DNA of 29,475 nucleotides from JAUWPO01 sp965603285 (GCA_965603285.1 CBFDCK010000025.1:1-29475); one strand, 5' to 3'. Shown: positions 7,810-16,635, counted from the stretch's first letter. Numbers and translations: made by a program. Notes: generated by a model from the letters alone, not told the origin.

Positions 7810-10374
7810 TTAACTCCGCAGTTGCGCCCTCAATTCCTGCTCCAGGCGACGGATGATGCGTCCCCGGATTTTAGCCGCCTCTTTGTCCGTCAGTGTGCGA
7901 TCAGGAGCCTGGTATGCCAGGCTGTAAGCCAGACTTTTCTTGCCAACCTCAATTTGTTCTCCACGATAGACATCGAACAAGCGCACCTCCACCAGCATCT
8001 TTCCACCCGCCTCCTCGATGACCTCCAGCACACGTTCGGCGGGCATGTTCTCGTCGACGATAACCGCTATGTCCTCCAGCACAGGCGGGAATGCCGGTAC
8101 TGGCTTCATGGTGTGACGATCGGGGATGGCATCCAATATTAACTGCAGGTCAAGCTCGGCAACAATTAGGGACGTCTCAGGAAGATCATAATGCTCGCGC
8201 ACAAGCGGGTGCATTTCTCCCATCGTTCCCAGTCTATTGTCACCAAGTATAATTTGGGCACACTTCCCGGGGTGATATGGCGTTGTTTCATCTGGTTCAA
8301 ATCGTACGTCCTCAATGTGCAAGCTAGCAAACAATTCCTCGAGGACACCTTTCAAATCGTAGAAATCCATCGCTGTTGTATCGCCTACCTGCCAGGAAAG
8401 CTGCGCGCGCGGTCCTGTAAGAGCAATCGCCAACCTCAACACTTCGTCGGGCAGGCTTCCATCCCGCGAGGGTTGATATACCGGTCCGATCTCAAACAGT
8501 GCCATCCGCTCTCGATTTCTCGCGTTGAGTTCTACGACTTCCAATACACTTGACAGCAAGCTACGGCGGAGCACATGCCGGTCGCTGGCGATGGGATTCG
8601 CCAATCTGACATAGGAAGCATCGACTGGTCCTGTCCCAATTGGCAGCAGGCGCACCTCACGCTCGGGTGAAGTCAACCGATAATTGACCACCTCCTGCAT
8701 ACCAAGTTCCACAAGGAGGTCGCGCATATGCTCCTCCTTTTCAAGAGCTGGGTTTCCAGTTTGCGGCGGCAGCTCATCCGCCATGCGCGTCTCGGGTATC
8801 CGTTCGTACCCGTAAATGCGGGCGATCTCTTCCAGCAGGTCTGCTACCCCGGTCACTCCTGCTCCTATGTCAAGCCGGTGATCCGGCGAAGTAGCGCGCA
8901 CAGTATCCCCATCCACCTCGACGTTAAACTCCAGTCGGCGCAGAATATCAGCGATCTCTTCTGGGGTCAGTTCAATCCCCAACCAGCGCTGCGCGTCCCG
9001 CGGAGTGACTTCCACGCTTGGATCAATGGGCGGCAGGGGGTAATTGTCGATCAGCCCTTCAGCGATCACCCCGCCCGACCATTGGCGCATCAGTTCGACC
9101 CCACGGCGAGCGCCCCGTTCAGCCATTGCTGGGTGCACGCCGCGCGAGAAGCGATACGCCGCTTCAGAGCTCATACGCTGGTCGGCGATCGTACGCCGGA
9201 TGTTGATGAAGTTCCAAGCAGCCCCCTCCAGGAGCACATTGCGAGTGCCTTCATGTACCTCCGATTCTGCCCCACCCATCACTCCCGCAATCGCCAATGC
9301 TCCTTCAGTATCGCACACCAGCACAGTAAAATCACTTAATGTATGCTCCTCCCCATCCAGCGTAGTGAGCAGCTCCCCAGCGTGAGCAGTACGGGTGATG
9401 ATCTTGGGAGCTTTACCGCCTGCTCGCTCCACCAGGATGTCGTAATCGAAGGCGTGCAGGGGCTCGCCAACTTCAAGCATGGTGTAATTGGTGGCGTCCA
9501 CGATGTTATAAATCGGGCGCATGCCGGCTAATAGCAAGCGCCGCTGCACCCAGTAAGGGCTGGGGGCGATCTCCACATCGCGGATCAACCCAAGTACAAA
9601 ACGCGGGTTGAGCACGGGATTCGTGATCTCAACCGCAGCCTGACCTACGATCGGTGCACCGGATGCCTCGAATTTATAACTGGGGGAGCGCAGCGCTTGA
9701 TTTGTGAGCACCGCAACCTCACGCGCCACACCTAAGATATTTGCATCCCGGGCGATATTGGGAGTAATGGCGATATCGAACACCGCATCCCCCATATAGT
9801 CGACCAGCGGCACGCCCACAGGGGCATCGTCATCCAGCACGATTATCCCTTCATGATCATCCGAGATTCCTAATTCCTTTTCGGAGCAGATCATGGAATA
9901 GGATTCCACGCCCCGGATCTTTGCCCTTTTGAGGGTCATAAGGACTTGACCGGGCTTGTGCCCATCATAGATACGGGCTCCTTCACGCGCATAGGGAACC
10001 TTTAACGGCTTTTCCAGCGCACCCTTACCTTTGTAAGGATACAAGTTTGGGGCACCTGTCAAGACGATTTGCTCGCCGCCACCGTCATCCAGGCGGCAGA
10101 GCACCAGCCGGTCGGCATTGGGATGGGGCATCACTTCATGGACCACTGCGACGACGATCTTATCTGTGTCCCACTCGATACCGGACACCTTGGTCTCCGG
10201 TCGTAGGTGAGCTCCCGAACGCCCTTCGATTTGCCCCTCAGGCAACGGTAATCCAACGTAGATGATCTCTTCAACTTCCAAACCTGCCATCGTCAACACG
10301 TGAGCCAGTTCTTCTATTGGCAAGGTAATGTCAACAAAGTCTTTGAGCCAGGATATTGGGATAAGCATATTCAA
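7810..10374 (-). CDS. pheT: Phenylalanine--tRNA ligase, beta subunit
   Basis: The order of parts is that of bacterial PheT. An N-terminal segment (MLIPISWLKDFVDI) leads to an EMAP-II-like tRNA-binding domain (VMPHPNADRLVLCRL). B3/B4 editing and B5 regions follow (RTIADQRMSSEAAYRFSRG and the helices after it), then a synthetase-like core. The C-terminal FDX-ACB anticodon-binding domain begins near FPPVLEDIAVIVDE and ends KEAAKIRGRIIRRLE. At 854 residues it is about 50 longer than common PheT; part of the excess is a loop before the tRNA-binding domain (residues ~38-75). It forms the alpha2-beta2 enzyme with PheS, 73 nt upstream in the same operon. A hairpin CTGCGGA/TCCGCAG (7797-7821) spans its stop codon. 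Confidence 0.97.
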   Translation of the reverse strand: MNMLIPISWLKDFVDITLPIEELAHVLTMAGLEVEEIIYVGLPLPEGQIEGRSGAHLRPETKVSGIEWDTDKIVVAVVHEVMPHPNADRLVLCRLDDGGGEQIVLTGAPNLYPYKGKGALEKPLKVPYAREGARIYDGHKPGQVLMTLKRAKIRGVESYSMICSEKELGISDDHEGIIVLDDDAPVGVPLVDYMGDAVFDIAITPNIARDANILGVAREVAVLTNQALRSPSYKFEASGAPIVGQAAVEITNPVLNPRFVLGLIRDVEIAPSPYWVQRRLLLAGMRPIYNIVDATNYTMLEVGEPLHAFDYDILVERAGGKAPKIITRTAHAGELLTTLDGEEHTLSDFTVLVCDTEGALAIAGVMGGAESEVHEGTRNVLLEGAAWNFINIRRTIADQRMSSEAAYRFSRGVHPAMAERGARRGVELMRQWSGGVIAEGLIDNYPLPPIDPSVEVTPRDAQRWLGIELTPEEIADILRRLEFNVEVDGDTVRATSPDHRLDIGAGVTGVADLLEEIARIYGYERIPETRMADELPPQTGNPALEKEEHMRDLLVELGMQEVVNYRLTSPEREVRLLPIGTGPVDASYVRLANPIASDRHVLRRSLLSSVLEVVELNARNRERMALFEIGPVYQPSRDGSLPDEVLRLAIALTGPRAQLSWQVGDTTAMDFYDLKGVLEELFASLHIEDVRFEPDETTPYHPGKCAQIILGDNRLGTMGEMHPLVREHYDLPETSLIVAELDLQLILDAIPDRHTMKPVPAFPPVLEDIAVIVDENMPAERVLEVIEEAGGKMLVEVRLFDVYRGEQIEVGKKSLAYSLAYQAPDRTLTDKEAAKIRGRIIRRLEQELRAQLRS

Positions 10375-10447
10375 ACTCCAAGTAGATGGTTAGTAGCAAA
10401 TAGGCAATTAGATATTATGCAATCAACTAATTGCTGATCCCTGCACT

Positions 10448-11509
10448 CTAAAACTGCTCCAAAAATCTCAAATCATTAGCCCAGTAATTTCGTATGTCAT
10501 CGATACGGTACAGCAGCATGGTGATGCGCTCTGGGCCCATGCCAAACGCATAACCAGTGTAGCGACCAGGATCGTAACCGCCGTTCTGAAGAACGATGGG
10601 ATGCACCATTCCACAGCCCAGGATCTCCAACCAGCCCGTCCGTCTGCATACCGAACAGCCTTCCCCTCCACAAACGAAACATTCGATATCCATCTCGGCG
10701 CTGGGTTCGGTGAAGGGAAAGTGAGAGGCTCGAAAACGATAACGCACCTGCTGACCAAACATACGTCGGGCAAAGTCGCTCAAAGTGCCCTTCAAATCGC
10801 CGAATGTGATGTGCTCCCCTACCGCCAATCCCTCGATCTGGTTGAACTGCATTTCGTGTCTAGTGGTGACTTGTTCGTAGCGGTAGCACATCCCGGGCAG
10901 GATGATGCGCACTGGCTGAGGGTCATCTGGATTCGCAGCACTGAATTCGCGCATCGCATGTATCTGACCCGGCGAGGTATGCGTACGAAGCAGGACCGGG
11001 TTGTCGCCGCGCTCTGTTCCGCTATCGACGAACAATGTGTCCTGCATCTCACGTGCCGGGTGGTGCGGAGGGAAATTGAGAAGTTGGAAGTTATATTCGT
11101 CTGTCTCAACTTCCCGTGAGAGATAGATTTGAAATCCCATCTCAGCAAACACCCCATAAATCCGGCGCATGGTTTGGGTTGTGGGGTGCAGACGGCCGCG
11201 CAGAAAAGGTCTACCCGGCAGCGTCACATCCAGATGTTCCTTCTCAAGAGATTGGAGTACAGTAGCCGCACGCAAAGCATCGCTCTTCGCTTCATAAGAT
11301 GCCTCCAGGGCTTGTTTCACCTGGTTAGCGCCTCTACCGATTGCAGGTCGCTCTTCCTTCGGCATATCTCTCAGATCATCAAAAGTCGCCATCAGGGGCG
11401 AACTCTTGCCCAGATGGGCAACTTTCCATTGTGCCAAAGCTTCATCTTCCTGCACGGCTTCCAGGCTGGAGAGCGCCTCTCTTTTGATTTGTTCAAGTTG
11501 ATCCAACAT
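10448..11509 (-). CDS. pheS: Phenylalanine--tRNA ligase, alpha subunit
   Basis: This 353-residue class II synthetase has an N-terminal helical arm (residues 1-85). Motif 2 is around LRTHTSPGQ and MQFNQIEGLAV. A cysteine cluster of the usual PheS form, CFVCGGEGCSVC, precedes GWLEILGCGMVHP, and motif 3 is FGMGPERITMLLYRIDD. It charges tRNA-Phe with phenylalanine together with PheT. The ATG has AAGGAG just upstream. The gene is preceded by a T-box leader with a phenylalanine specifier, so it should be induced when tRNA-Phe is uncharged. Confidence 0.97.
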   Translation of the reverse strand: MLDQLEQIKREALSSLEAVQEDEALAQWKVAHLGKSSPLMATFDDLRDMPKEERPAIGRGANQVKQALEASYEAKSDALRAATVLQSLEKEHLDVTLPGRPFLRGRLHPTTQTMRRIYGVFAEMGFQIYLSREVETDEYNFQLLNFPPHHPAREMQDTLFVDSGTERGDNPVLLRTHTSPGQIHAMREFSAANPDDPQPVRIILPGMCYRYEQVTTRHEMQFNQIEGLAVGEHITFGDLKGTLSDFARRMFGQQVRYRFRASHFPFTEPSAEMDIECFVCGGEGCSVCRRTGWLEILGCGMVHPIVLQNGGYDPGRYTGYAFGMGPERITMLLYRIDDIRNYWANDLRFLEQF

Positions 11510-11525
11510 CTTTGCTCCTTAATTA

Positions 11526-11552
11526 AAAATCCCGTCCTCCACAAGGGACGGG
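11526..11552 (-). terminator. Intrinsic terminator of the pheST T-box leader
   Basis: On the minus strand CCCGTCC pairs perfectly with GGACGGG over an 8-nt loop and is followed directly by ATTTTT. The 5' arm of this stem lies just downstream of the T-box sequence, so the antiterminator and terminator are mutually exclusive. It lies about 15 nt before the pheS Shine-Dalgarno sequence. Confidence 0.9.
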
Positions 11553-11812
11553 AGCAATCCCGCGGTACCACCCTGCTTGACCGTTTCAAAACGGTCCGCT
11601 CTGCTGCCAACAACTTAGCTTGCTTCGCGCGTTGCGATTGGCTCCCCTGCTAACGCCGGGGTTGCGTCCCAAACTACTAAAGCTAGTTAATTTAGCTCAT
11701 TCCCCTGGGCGGCTCATGAGGGAACTTCAGCCGGTTTCCACTGGGCGGGGGTCTCAGTCATCGCCCCTCGCCTCCCTGTCAGCTTTCACTGGATTACTTT
11801 CCTCAATCTCTG
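11526..11812 (-). promoter_or_regulatory. T-box riboswitch, phenylalanine specific, upstream of pheS
   Basis: The minus strand contains the highly conserved T-box sequence GGGTGGTACCGCG (plus-strand 11561-11573), preceded by AAGCA. About 150 nt upstream lies a stem I region beginning AGAGATTGAGGAAAGTAAT, which carries the conserved AGUA of the specifier loop, then GTGAAAGC and the apical part CAGTGGAAACCGG. On the 3' side of stem I the sequence GCTGAAG-TTC-CCTCATGAG places a UUC codon (plus-strand 11722-11724) where the specifier is expected, which matches Phe. Uncharged tRNA-Phe would pair with the specifier and the T-box bulge and favour antitermination. This agrees fully with the pheS-pheT genes it precedes. 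The exact helix limits were not folded by computer. Confidence 0.95.
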
Positions 11813-11851
11813 CCTTTACATCGAATTTATCTATATTAATTATTAAACCCA

Positions 11852-11879
11852 ATTATCCCCAAAAGACCGCTCCTGTCAA
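11852..11879 (-). promoter_or_regulatory. Promoter of the pheST operon
   Basis: A perfect -35 TTGACA (11874-11879) and -10 GATAAT (11852-11857) are separated by 16 nt on the minus strand. Transcription would begin about 35 nt before the first T-box helix, so the promoter, leader and terminator form a complete control unit. Confidence 0.8.
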
Positions 11880-11900
11880 GATATGAATGATAAAAAAAGG

Positions 11901-11931
11901 TATAATCGTGTTAAGTGATTTGATGTATAAT
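11901..11931 (+). promoter_or_regulatory. Two candidate -10 elements for the 490-residue protein gene
   Basis: Perfect TATAAT hexamers occur at 11901-11906 and 11926-11931 on the plus strand, 108-138 nt before the ATG at 12039. Neither has a recognisable -35. They lie just beyond the minus-strand pheST promoter, so this interval is a divergent promoter region. Confidence 0.35.
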
Positions 11932-12038
11932 CTCGGGTCGCGCATTAACCTTACTGGGTGCTTTCCCGGCATCACTAACTCTGATAACCAATAGATCACA
12001 ATAAGGAATATTAATCCAACAACAATAAAGGTAGTTAT

Positions 12039-13511
12039 ATGAACCTCACATCTACAACTGACAAACTAAACATTCACCCCTGGCTGAAAAACATCCACAT
12101 CAGTTTCGTTCCCGGTCCTACAATTACACCATTAGCAGAAGACGTCATCGAAAACATCTTGAAGAATTTCCAGTTATTAGGTCACACGGTTCAGGAAATA
12201 CCCAATGACGATACAAACATTATCCTCACAACAGCGCCATTTGGCGAACCGTTGTCTTGGCGTAAAGCGATCGCATTAACCGGTCGCATGAGCTTTGGCT
12301 ACAAACATTCACCAACTATTTACACCTTGGTGCATATAAAATCGGGAGAACTGCTTCAAACCTTGGATTACTTCGAAAACGTTTTATCAAAACCAGATCT
12401 CGATCCGGAAGACTACGAATTCCCTGGTTTAGCCCCCGGTGCATATAAAGTATTGTATGAACAGGGGAACAGGGGTGGACCGATTCTGGCTTTAGAGCGA
12501 TTGGTGCAGGCTCAGGCAAAAAACATCCGCATTCTTCTGCTGGTAGGTGATGAGACACCCCTTAAGGTTTACCATTTTGACCTTGTGGGCGCATATCCAC
12601 AAAGCGATGCCAGCGATATGAACACCTTCTATAAGGATATCGCCTTGCGCATGGTCACCAGCGTAAGCACGCATGAGATCACTGAACACCAGGTTGTTGG
12701 GGAGATCATACCAAGGTCAACATGGGATACCCTGGATACTCCGGCAGCCATGCGTACCGCCGCTCAGGAACTTGGTGAGCTCAATTTCTTTACTGAAATG
12801 GTGATTATCGATCACATAGTGCAGGTACCCGCTGTCACCGACGCAGTAGCAAGCCAGTACAGCGAGGGCTGCTTCGCCACCTGGGACCCACAACTGGGCG
12901 CCCTCATTACTACAATCACGGGCAGCGCCCGACCAGTTGATAAAAGCAGCCTATCAGAGGACGATTTGGCGGTTATTGTGGGCGTACGACCGGATCGAAA
13001 AGGTGCCTTGATTCGCAACGTAGAGGGAAAGCGCAACGATCCCCCCTCCTCCGAAGCAGTGGAATTGGTTGACTTGGACAGTTCTCTTCCGCACATCGAA
13101 CTGCCCCAAGAGTGGGGCATCTCGTCGATGGTTCCAGTGGCGCGCTCAAAACTGCACGGTCACAGAGGAATTTCTTCCTTCAATCCCAACCTGGTCGAAT
13201 TTGTCCCCCTGGACCCACCATACTACACTTATCCCGTGACCTGCGCTACAGAAGCACAAGCGACCGGCATTAAAGGTGCATTTTCTCGCTCCGGAGCGTT
13301 AAAAAATCCGTCAGATCCTCGAGGTGTCGTCTTCACGGTGCTGCCCACACATGGTGTCGTTATTGCTGAAAAGTGGGTTCACGGAAAAGCCCCCTTTCAA
13401 GTGATTTGGGAATACATGCAGTCCGGCGATTTAGTAGTGGACAACCGCATCTCCCAGGGTGCCCATGAATATACTGAACAATCGGGTCATTCGGTTTTAA
13501 AGAATTTGTAA
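12039..13511 (+). CDS. Protein of unknown function (490 residues)
   Basis: I do not recognise this protein. It appears soluble, with no signal peptide or membrane segment. Distinct stretches are an N-terminal alpha/beta part (SFVPGPTITPLAED, NIILTTAPFGEPLSWRKA), a central part with a single cysteine in a striking SEGCFATWDPQLGALITTITGS block, and a C-terminal part with HGHRGISSFNP, DPPYYTYPVTC and LPTHGVVIAEKWVHG. The histidines and cysteines in these blocks look like candidate active-site or metal residues, but that is inference. The start is supported by AAAGGTAG before the ATG. A foldase lipoprotein gene begins 3 nt after its stop, so the two are very likely co-transcribed. Codon use and length show a real gene. 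Confidence 0.8.
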   Translation: MNLTSTTDKLNIHPWLKNIHISFVPGPTITPLAEDVIENILKNFQLLGHTVQEIPNDDTNIILTTAPFGEPLSWRKAIALTGRMSFGYKHSPTIYTLVHIKSGELLQTLDYFENVLSKPDLDPEDYEFPGLAPGAYKVLYEQGNRGGPILALERLVQAQAKNIRILLLVGDETPLKVYHFDLVGAYPQSDASDMNTFYKDIALRMVTSVSTHEITEHQVVGEIIPRSTWDTLDTPAAMRTAAQELGELNFFTEMVIIDHIVQVPAVTDAVASQYSEGCFATWDPQLGALITTITGSARPVDKSSLSEDDLAVIVGVRPDRKGALIRNVEGKRNDPPSSEAVELVDLDSSLPHIELPQEWGISSMVPVARSKLHGHRGISSFNPNLVEFVPLDPPYYTYPVTCATEAQATGIKGAFSRSGALKNPSDPRGVVFTVLPTHGVVIAEKWVHGKAPFQVIWEYMQSGDLVVDNRISQGAHEYTEQSGHSVLKNL

Positions 13512-13514
13512 ATC

Positions 13515-14459
13515 ATGGTCAAATTCAAAGTCCTGATACGGCTGGGGCTCGTGATTTTATTTGCGGGCGCATGCAATCGCAGCGACGCGACCCTCACAGC
13601 AACCCTGGAAGTATCTCCCCCGCAAGTATCTTCCGATGTCCAAAACAGGACACCACAAGACACACAACAGGCAGATGCGCCCCAAACCCCTTCACCTGAT
13701 CCACCCTCTCCTACTCCAGAGATTTTAGTAGCGCGTGTAAACGGAACCAGAATCTCCCAGGAGGAATACCAGTCCGAACTTGCGCTTTACCAGGCTGCAG
13801 CAGACCGGGATTTGACTTCCGAGGATGAAGAGCGGGTCTTGAACGATCTCATCGACCGAATCCTTTTAGCTCAAGCAGCCGCCGAAGAGGGTCTTGTTGT
13901 GGATGAAGCAACTTTAGAAGATCGATTGGAACAATTGAAGACCAACATCGGTGGGTCGCAAGCGCTATCAGACTGGATGGAAGTATATGGCTACGACGAA
14001 GACAGCTTCTACCGCGCCCTGGAGCACTCGATCGCCTCAGCTCGGATGCGGGACAAGATTATCACCTCAATACCGGAGACCGCCGAACAGGTGCATGCTC
14101 GCCAGATTCTGCTCCTCAGCGCCCAAGAAGCCAACGAAGTGCTCATCCAACTCCAGGCTGGGGATGACTTTGATAACCTGGCGTTCGAGTATGACCCCAT
14201 AACGCGCGGTGACTTGGGCTGGTTTCCACGTGGCTATCTGCCAGACCCTCAACTGGACGAAGCCGCCTTCAGTCTCAAAATCAATGAATACAGCCCGGTG
14301 ATCGAAACGCCAGCCGGCTTTCACATTTTAGTGGTCGTTGAGCGCGACCCGCAGCGGTCTCTCGAACCCGACGCACTATTGATGTTGCAAATTCAAGCCC
14401 TGGGTGAATGGCTCGCAGAGCGCCTGAGCGAAAGCGATATCGAGATTTTGACACCCTGA
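13515..14459 (+). CDS. Parvulin-type peptidyl-prolyl isomerase, lipoprotein (PrsA/SurA-like)
   Basis: The 314-residue protein starts with a lipoprotein-like signal (VLIRLGLVILFAGAC, lipidated Cys about residue 20), then a Pro/Ser/Thr-rich linker up to about residue 72. VARVNGTRISQEEYQSEL opens the helical SurA/PrsA-type N-domain. The parvulin domain follows from about residue 190, with ARQILLLSAQEANEVL, GDDFDNLAFEYD, GDLGWFPRGYL and ETPAGFHILVVVER. It should act outside the membrane as a folding helper for secreted proteins. It sits 3 nt after the unknown 490-residue gene and converges on the uracil-DNA glycosylase gene. Confidence 0.9.
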   Translation: MVKFKVLIRLGLVILFAGACNRSDATLTATLEVSPPQVSSDVQNRTPQDTQQADAPQTPSPDPPSPTPEILVARVNGTRISQEEYQSELALYQAAADRDLTSEDEERVLNDLIDRILLAQAAAEEGLVVDEATLEDRLEQLKTNIGGSQALSDWMEVYGYDEDSFYRALEHSIASARMRDKIITSIPETAEQVHARQILLLSAQEANEVLIQLQAGDDFDNLAFEYDPITRGDLGWFPRGYLPDPQLDEAAFSLKINEYSPVIETPAGFHILVVVERDPQRSLEPDALLMLQIQALGEWLAERLSESDIEILTP

Positions 14460-14544
14460 AAAACTGGTGTTCTTGAGGGGGACAAACTAAGCAGAAAACT
14501 GAGTAGAAACCATTTGTATCCCAACTATCCTCCGGAGTCACAAA

Positions 14545-15171
14545 TCATTTATTAAGAATGTGTTCGACATGATGCCGGATTAGAGCCACAGCCTCCCCGA
14601 TGCGGTCGCGGTTGGCTTCAGTCTGGTGCCACCTACTTGCCCCGGATGGATGGGGTAAGGGCACAATCCAGCGCCCATCAACCTGTTTTTGCGTGCCAAT
14701 GATATCCTTCAGAGATACTTTGTTGGGATAGAATATGCTAATTGCCAGGCGCCCGACCGGGATGATCAACTCAGGATCGACCAAAATGATCTCATCATCC
14801 AGGTAAGGACGGCAAAAAATTTGTTCGGTGCCAGTGGGCACGCGGTCACCGCTTCCGGACTTAGAGCGCCCTGGGTAACACTTCGTTACCGCGGTCACAT
14901 ATTGGGAGTCGCGAAACCAGGTTTCCTCAACCCCAGCCTCCTCCAACCACTTAAACAAACGCGTTCCACTTCCAGCGTTGAAGGGTCTTCCCGCCTTTTT
15001 TTCCGTGATGCCGGGTGCCTGACCAATGATCATCAAGCTTGCACCCATACCACCAGAAAAAATTGCCCGCGGAAATATTTCATAGCCCGCTTCCAGACAC
15101 AACCTGCAGTCGCGCATGCGGGAGTGCAGGTCCGCCAGCAAATGAGTACGAGAGACTTCGATTTCCATCAT
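14545..15171 (-). CDS. Uracil-DNA glycosylase, iron-sulfur type (family 4/5-like)
   Basis: The 208-residue protein has four cysteines spaced as in Fe-S uracil-DNA glycosylases: C22 and C25 (CRLC), C98 (TKCYPG) and C120 (FCRPYL). Motif 1 is IIGQAPG (residues 48-54) followed by GRPFNAGSG. The second catalytic loop is LPHPSGASRW (172-181), close to the HPSP-type loop of the family. It removes uracil from DNA, leaving an abasic site. Whether it belongs to family 4, 5 or a relative is not certain from the motifs; GQAPG differs slightly from the common GEAPG. Its ATG overlaps the TGA of the upstream endonuclease IV-like gene (ATGA), so the two are translationally coupled. Confidence 0.88.
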   Translation of the reverse strand: MMEIEVSRTHLLADLHSRMRDCRLCLEAGYEIFPRAIFSGGMGASLMIIGQAPGITEKKAGRPFNAGSGTRLFKWLEEAGVEETWFRDSQYVTAVTKCYPGRSKSGSGDRVPTGTEQIFCRPYLDDEIILVDPELIIPVGRLAISIFYPNKVSLKDIIGTQKQVDGRWIVPLPHPSGASRWHQTEANRDRIGEAVALIRHHVEHILNK

Positions 15172-16034
15172 TGTTCATCTGCCGTCGAACCCGATACTTC
15201 AAGCCAGGACTGTTTAATGATCAGAGCATCGTCCTCAAGCGTAGGACTCTCACAAAGGATGCGACCGCAGCAGTTAAAATCGTACAACGCCTGTAATAAT
15301 GCCTTTAAATCCAAGTCTGCTTCTTTGAGCGTCAGGTGGTTCTTCTCGCCCTTTTTCGTATATTCAATCCCAGAAAGGTGGGTGTGCAAACTGCAAAGAG
15401 CACCATCTCCCAAGGCATTGCCATATTTCTCTAGCAGGCGCGCCCACTCATCATAAGTGTTCAGCGAGCCATCGCCAGGTCGGGCATGCAGATGGGCAAA
15501 GTCCAAACACGGCTGTACGCCAGGTACAGCCAGGCTCATTTCTATCGTATCCTCCAACGAGCCCAGCATAGCCGATTTGCCCATCGTCTCCGGTCGCAAC
15601 ACAACCCGATTCCCGGTCTGATGTAATTCCCGCACACAATCTTCCAAACGAAGGATTGCGATGGGGAGCACTTTCTCTGGCGGTTGTTTGAAGTATGAAC
15701 CCGGGTGGAAGACGATATCAGTGGCTCCAGCCAGGTTTCCATAGTGGGCCGCGTCCATCAATCGTTTACGAGCTTTCGGCCATTCCTCATCGTCGGCGTT
15801 TAAATTAATGAAATAAGGAGCATGTACGCTGATTTGGACATCCTTCTCCCGACCTGTTGTTTTAATGCTCTCGCAGGTCTTCTCTGAAACACGCACTGCT
15901 CGCACCCAGCCGAGTTCCAGGGCGCCCATATCCAATTCGCGTATGCGTAATATCGCACCCACGCTGCCGCCCGGTCTTTTTAGTGTGGATTTGGGCGACC
16001 CAACCGTTCCAAAACGAAATGCACTTTTTGACAT
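15168..16034 (-). CDS. Endonuclease IV-like TIM-barrel protein (AP endonuclease family 2)
   Basis: The protein has 288 residues and keeps nearly all the metal ligands of endonuclease IV: H71 in SVHAPYFINL, H110 in VFHPGS, E149 in RPETMGK, D178 and H181 in CLDFAHLHAR, H217 or H219 in HTHLSG, H233 in EKNHLTL and E262 in CESPTL. The Asp of the seventh position is not obvious in EKNH, so the metal set may be slightly changed. The GIEYTKKGEKNH form resembles archaeal-type Nfo homologues. It should cut DNA at abasic sites. It precedes and overlaps the uracil-DNA glycosylase gene and follows dgkA by 16 nt, which supports a base-excision-repair role. Confidence 0.85.
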   Translation of the reverse strand: MSKSAFRFGTVGSPKSTLKRPGGSVGAILRIRELDMGALELGWVRAVRVSEKTCESIKTTGREKDVQISVHAPYFINLNADDEEWPKARKRLMDAAHYGNLAGATDIVFHPGSYFKQPPEKVLPIAILRLEDCVRELHQTGNRVVLRPETMGKSAMLGSLEDTIEMSLAVPGVQPCLDFAHLHARPGDGSLNTYDEWARLLEKYGNALGDGALCSLHTHLSGIEYTKKGEKNHLTLKEADLDLKALLQALYDFNCCGRILCESPTLEDDALIIKQSWLEVSGSTADEQ

Positions 16035-16050
16035 ATGTAAACTTTAATCC

Positions 16051-16437
16051 TCAAGAAAAAATCAATAATTGTATCTTCACCCACAACGGCGGACCAATAA
16101 TCAGCAAACCAATCAAGAAAGCGCTGAAAGCGGCAATCAGAACGGCTGCTGCCCCAACATCTTTTCCGACTTTGGCTAAGCGGTGCTGTTCCGGGCTCGC
16201 CAAGTCTACCACAGCCTCCAGGGCGGTATTCAAAAACTCCGCCGTCCATACCAGGGCAATTGCGATGATGATGAGCGCCCATTCGATTGTGGATAGACGA
16301 AGCCAAAAACACACAGCCAGGGTTGTAACGCTGAATACAGCGTGAATCCAGGCGTTGCGCTGAGTGCGGACAACAAACCACCAACCCGAAAACGCATTTC
16401 GGAAAGATTGAGCGCGAGTCTGTACGTATTGTTTCAT
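16051..16437 (-). CDS. Diacylglycerol kinase / undecaprenol kinase family protein
   Basis: This short protein of 128 residues has three membrane helices, the usual DgkA form. The signature AEFLNTALEAVVDL (residues 66-79) contains the catalytic and Mg-binding glutamates E67 and E74, and KVGKDVGAAAVL (89-100) is the conserved helix after it. Gram-positive relatives prefer undecaprenol to diacylglycerol, so a part in lipid-carrier recycling is likely. Its place between ybeY and repair genes mirrors the ybeY-dgkA order of Firmicutes. About 200 bp without a supported gene separate it from ybeY. Confidence 0.92.
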   Translation of the reverse strand: MKQYVQTRAQSFRNAFSGWWFVVRTQRNAWIHAVFSVTTLAVCFWLRLSTIEWALIIIAIALVWTAEFLNTALEAVVDLASPEQHRLAKVGKDVGAAAVLIAAFSAFLIGLLIIGPPLWVKIQLLIFS

Positions 16438-16635
16438 AACTAATAGTCAATCAAGCTGCCAGGGCTCTCACGCCCTAAAAATTGCGAGACTTGCCCTGAT
16501 TTTCCTCCTGAGCGCATGGAGGGACCACGAATGACTCCTCTTTATGGAATACATCAGGATCATGTTGACTTTTCATTAGATGGAGATGCAACAAACACCA
16601 AATACAGCACCCACAGCAAAGGAATATGTTAAAAA

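Noticed and set aside
10820..10860. FNQIEG instead of FHQxEG in PheS motif 2
   Set aside because: At first it looked like a lost active-site histidine, but this position varies in bacterial PheS (Bacillus has FMQIEG), so it is not remarkable.
15980..16450. 156-residue minus-strand open frame across dgkA
   Set aside because: It is in another frame of the clear dgkA gene and lacks family motifs, while the 128-residue frame has the full DgkA signature.
16461..16476. Hairpin AGGGC/GCCCT upstream of dgkA
   Set aside because: The stem has only 5-6 bp, and on the minus strand, where it would have to act, no T-run follows. No terminator role can be supported.
16475..16576. 33-residue minus-strand open frame between ybeY and dgkA
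   Set aside because: It has an ATG start and TAG stop but no Shine-Dalgarno sequence and no recognisable features; a frame this short is expected by chance in 200 bp.
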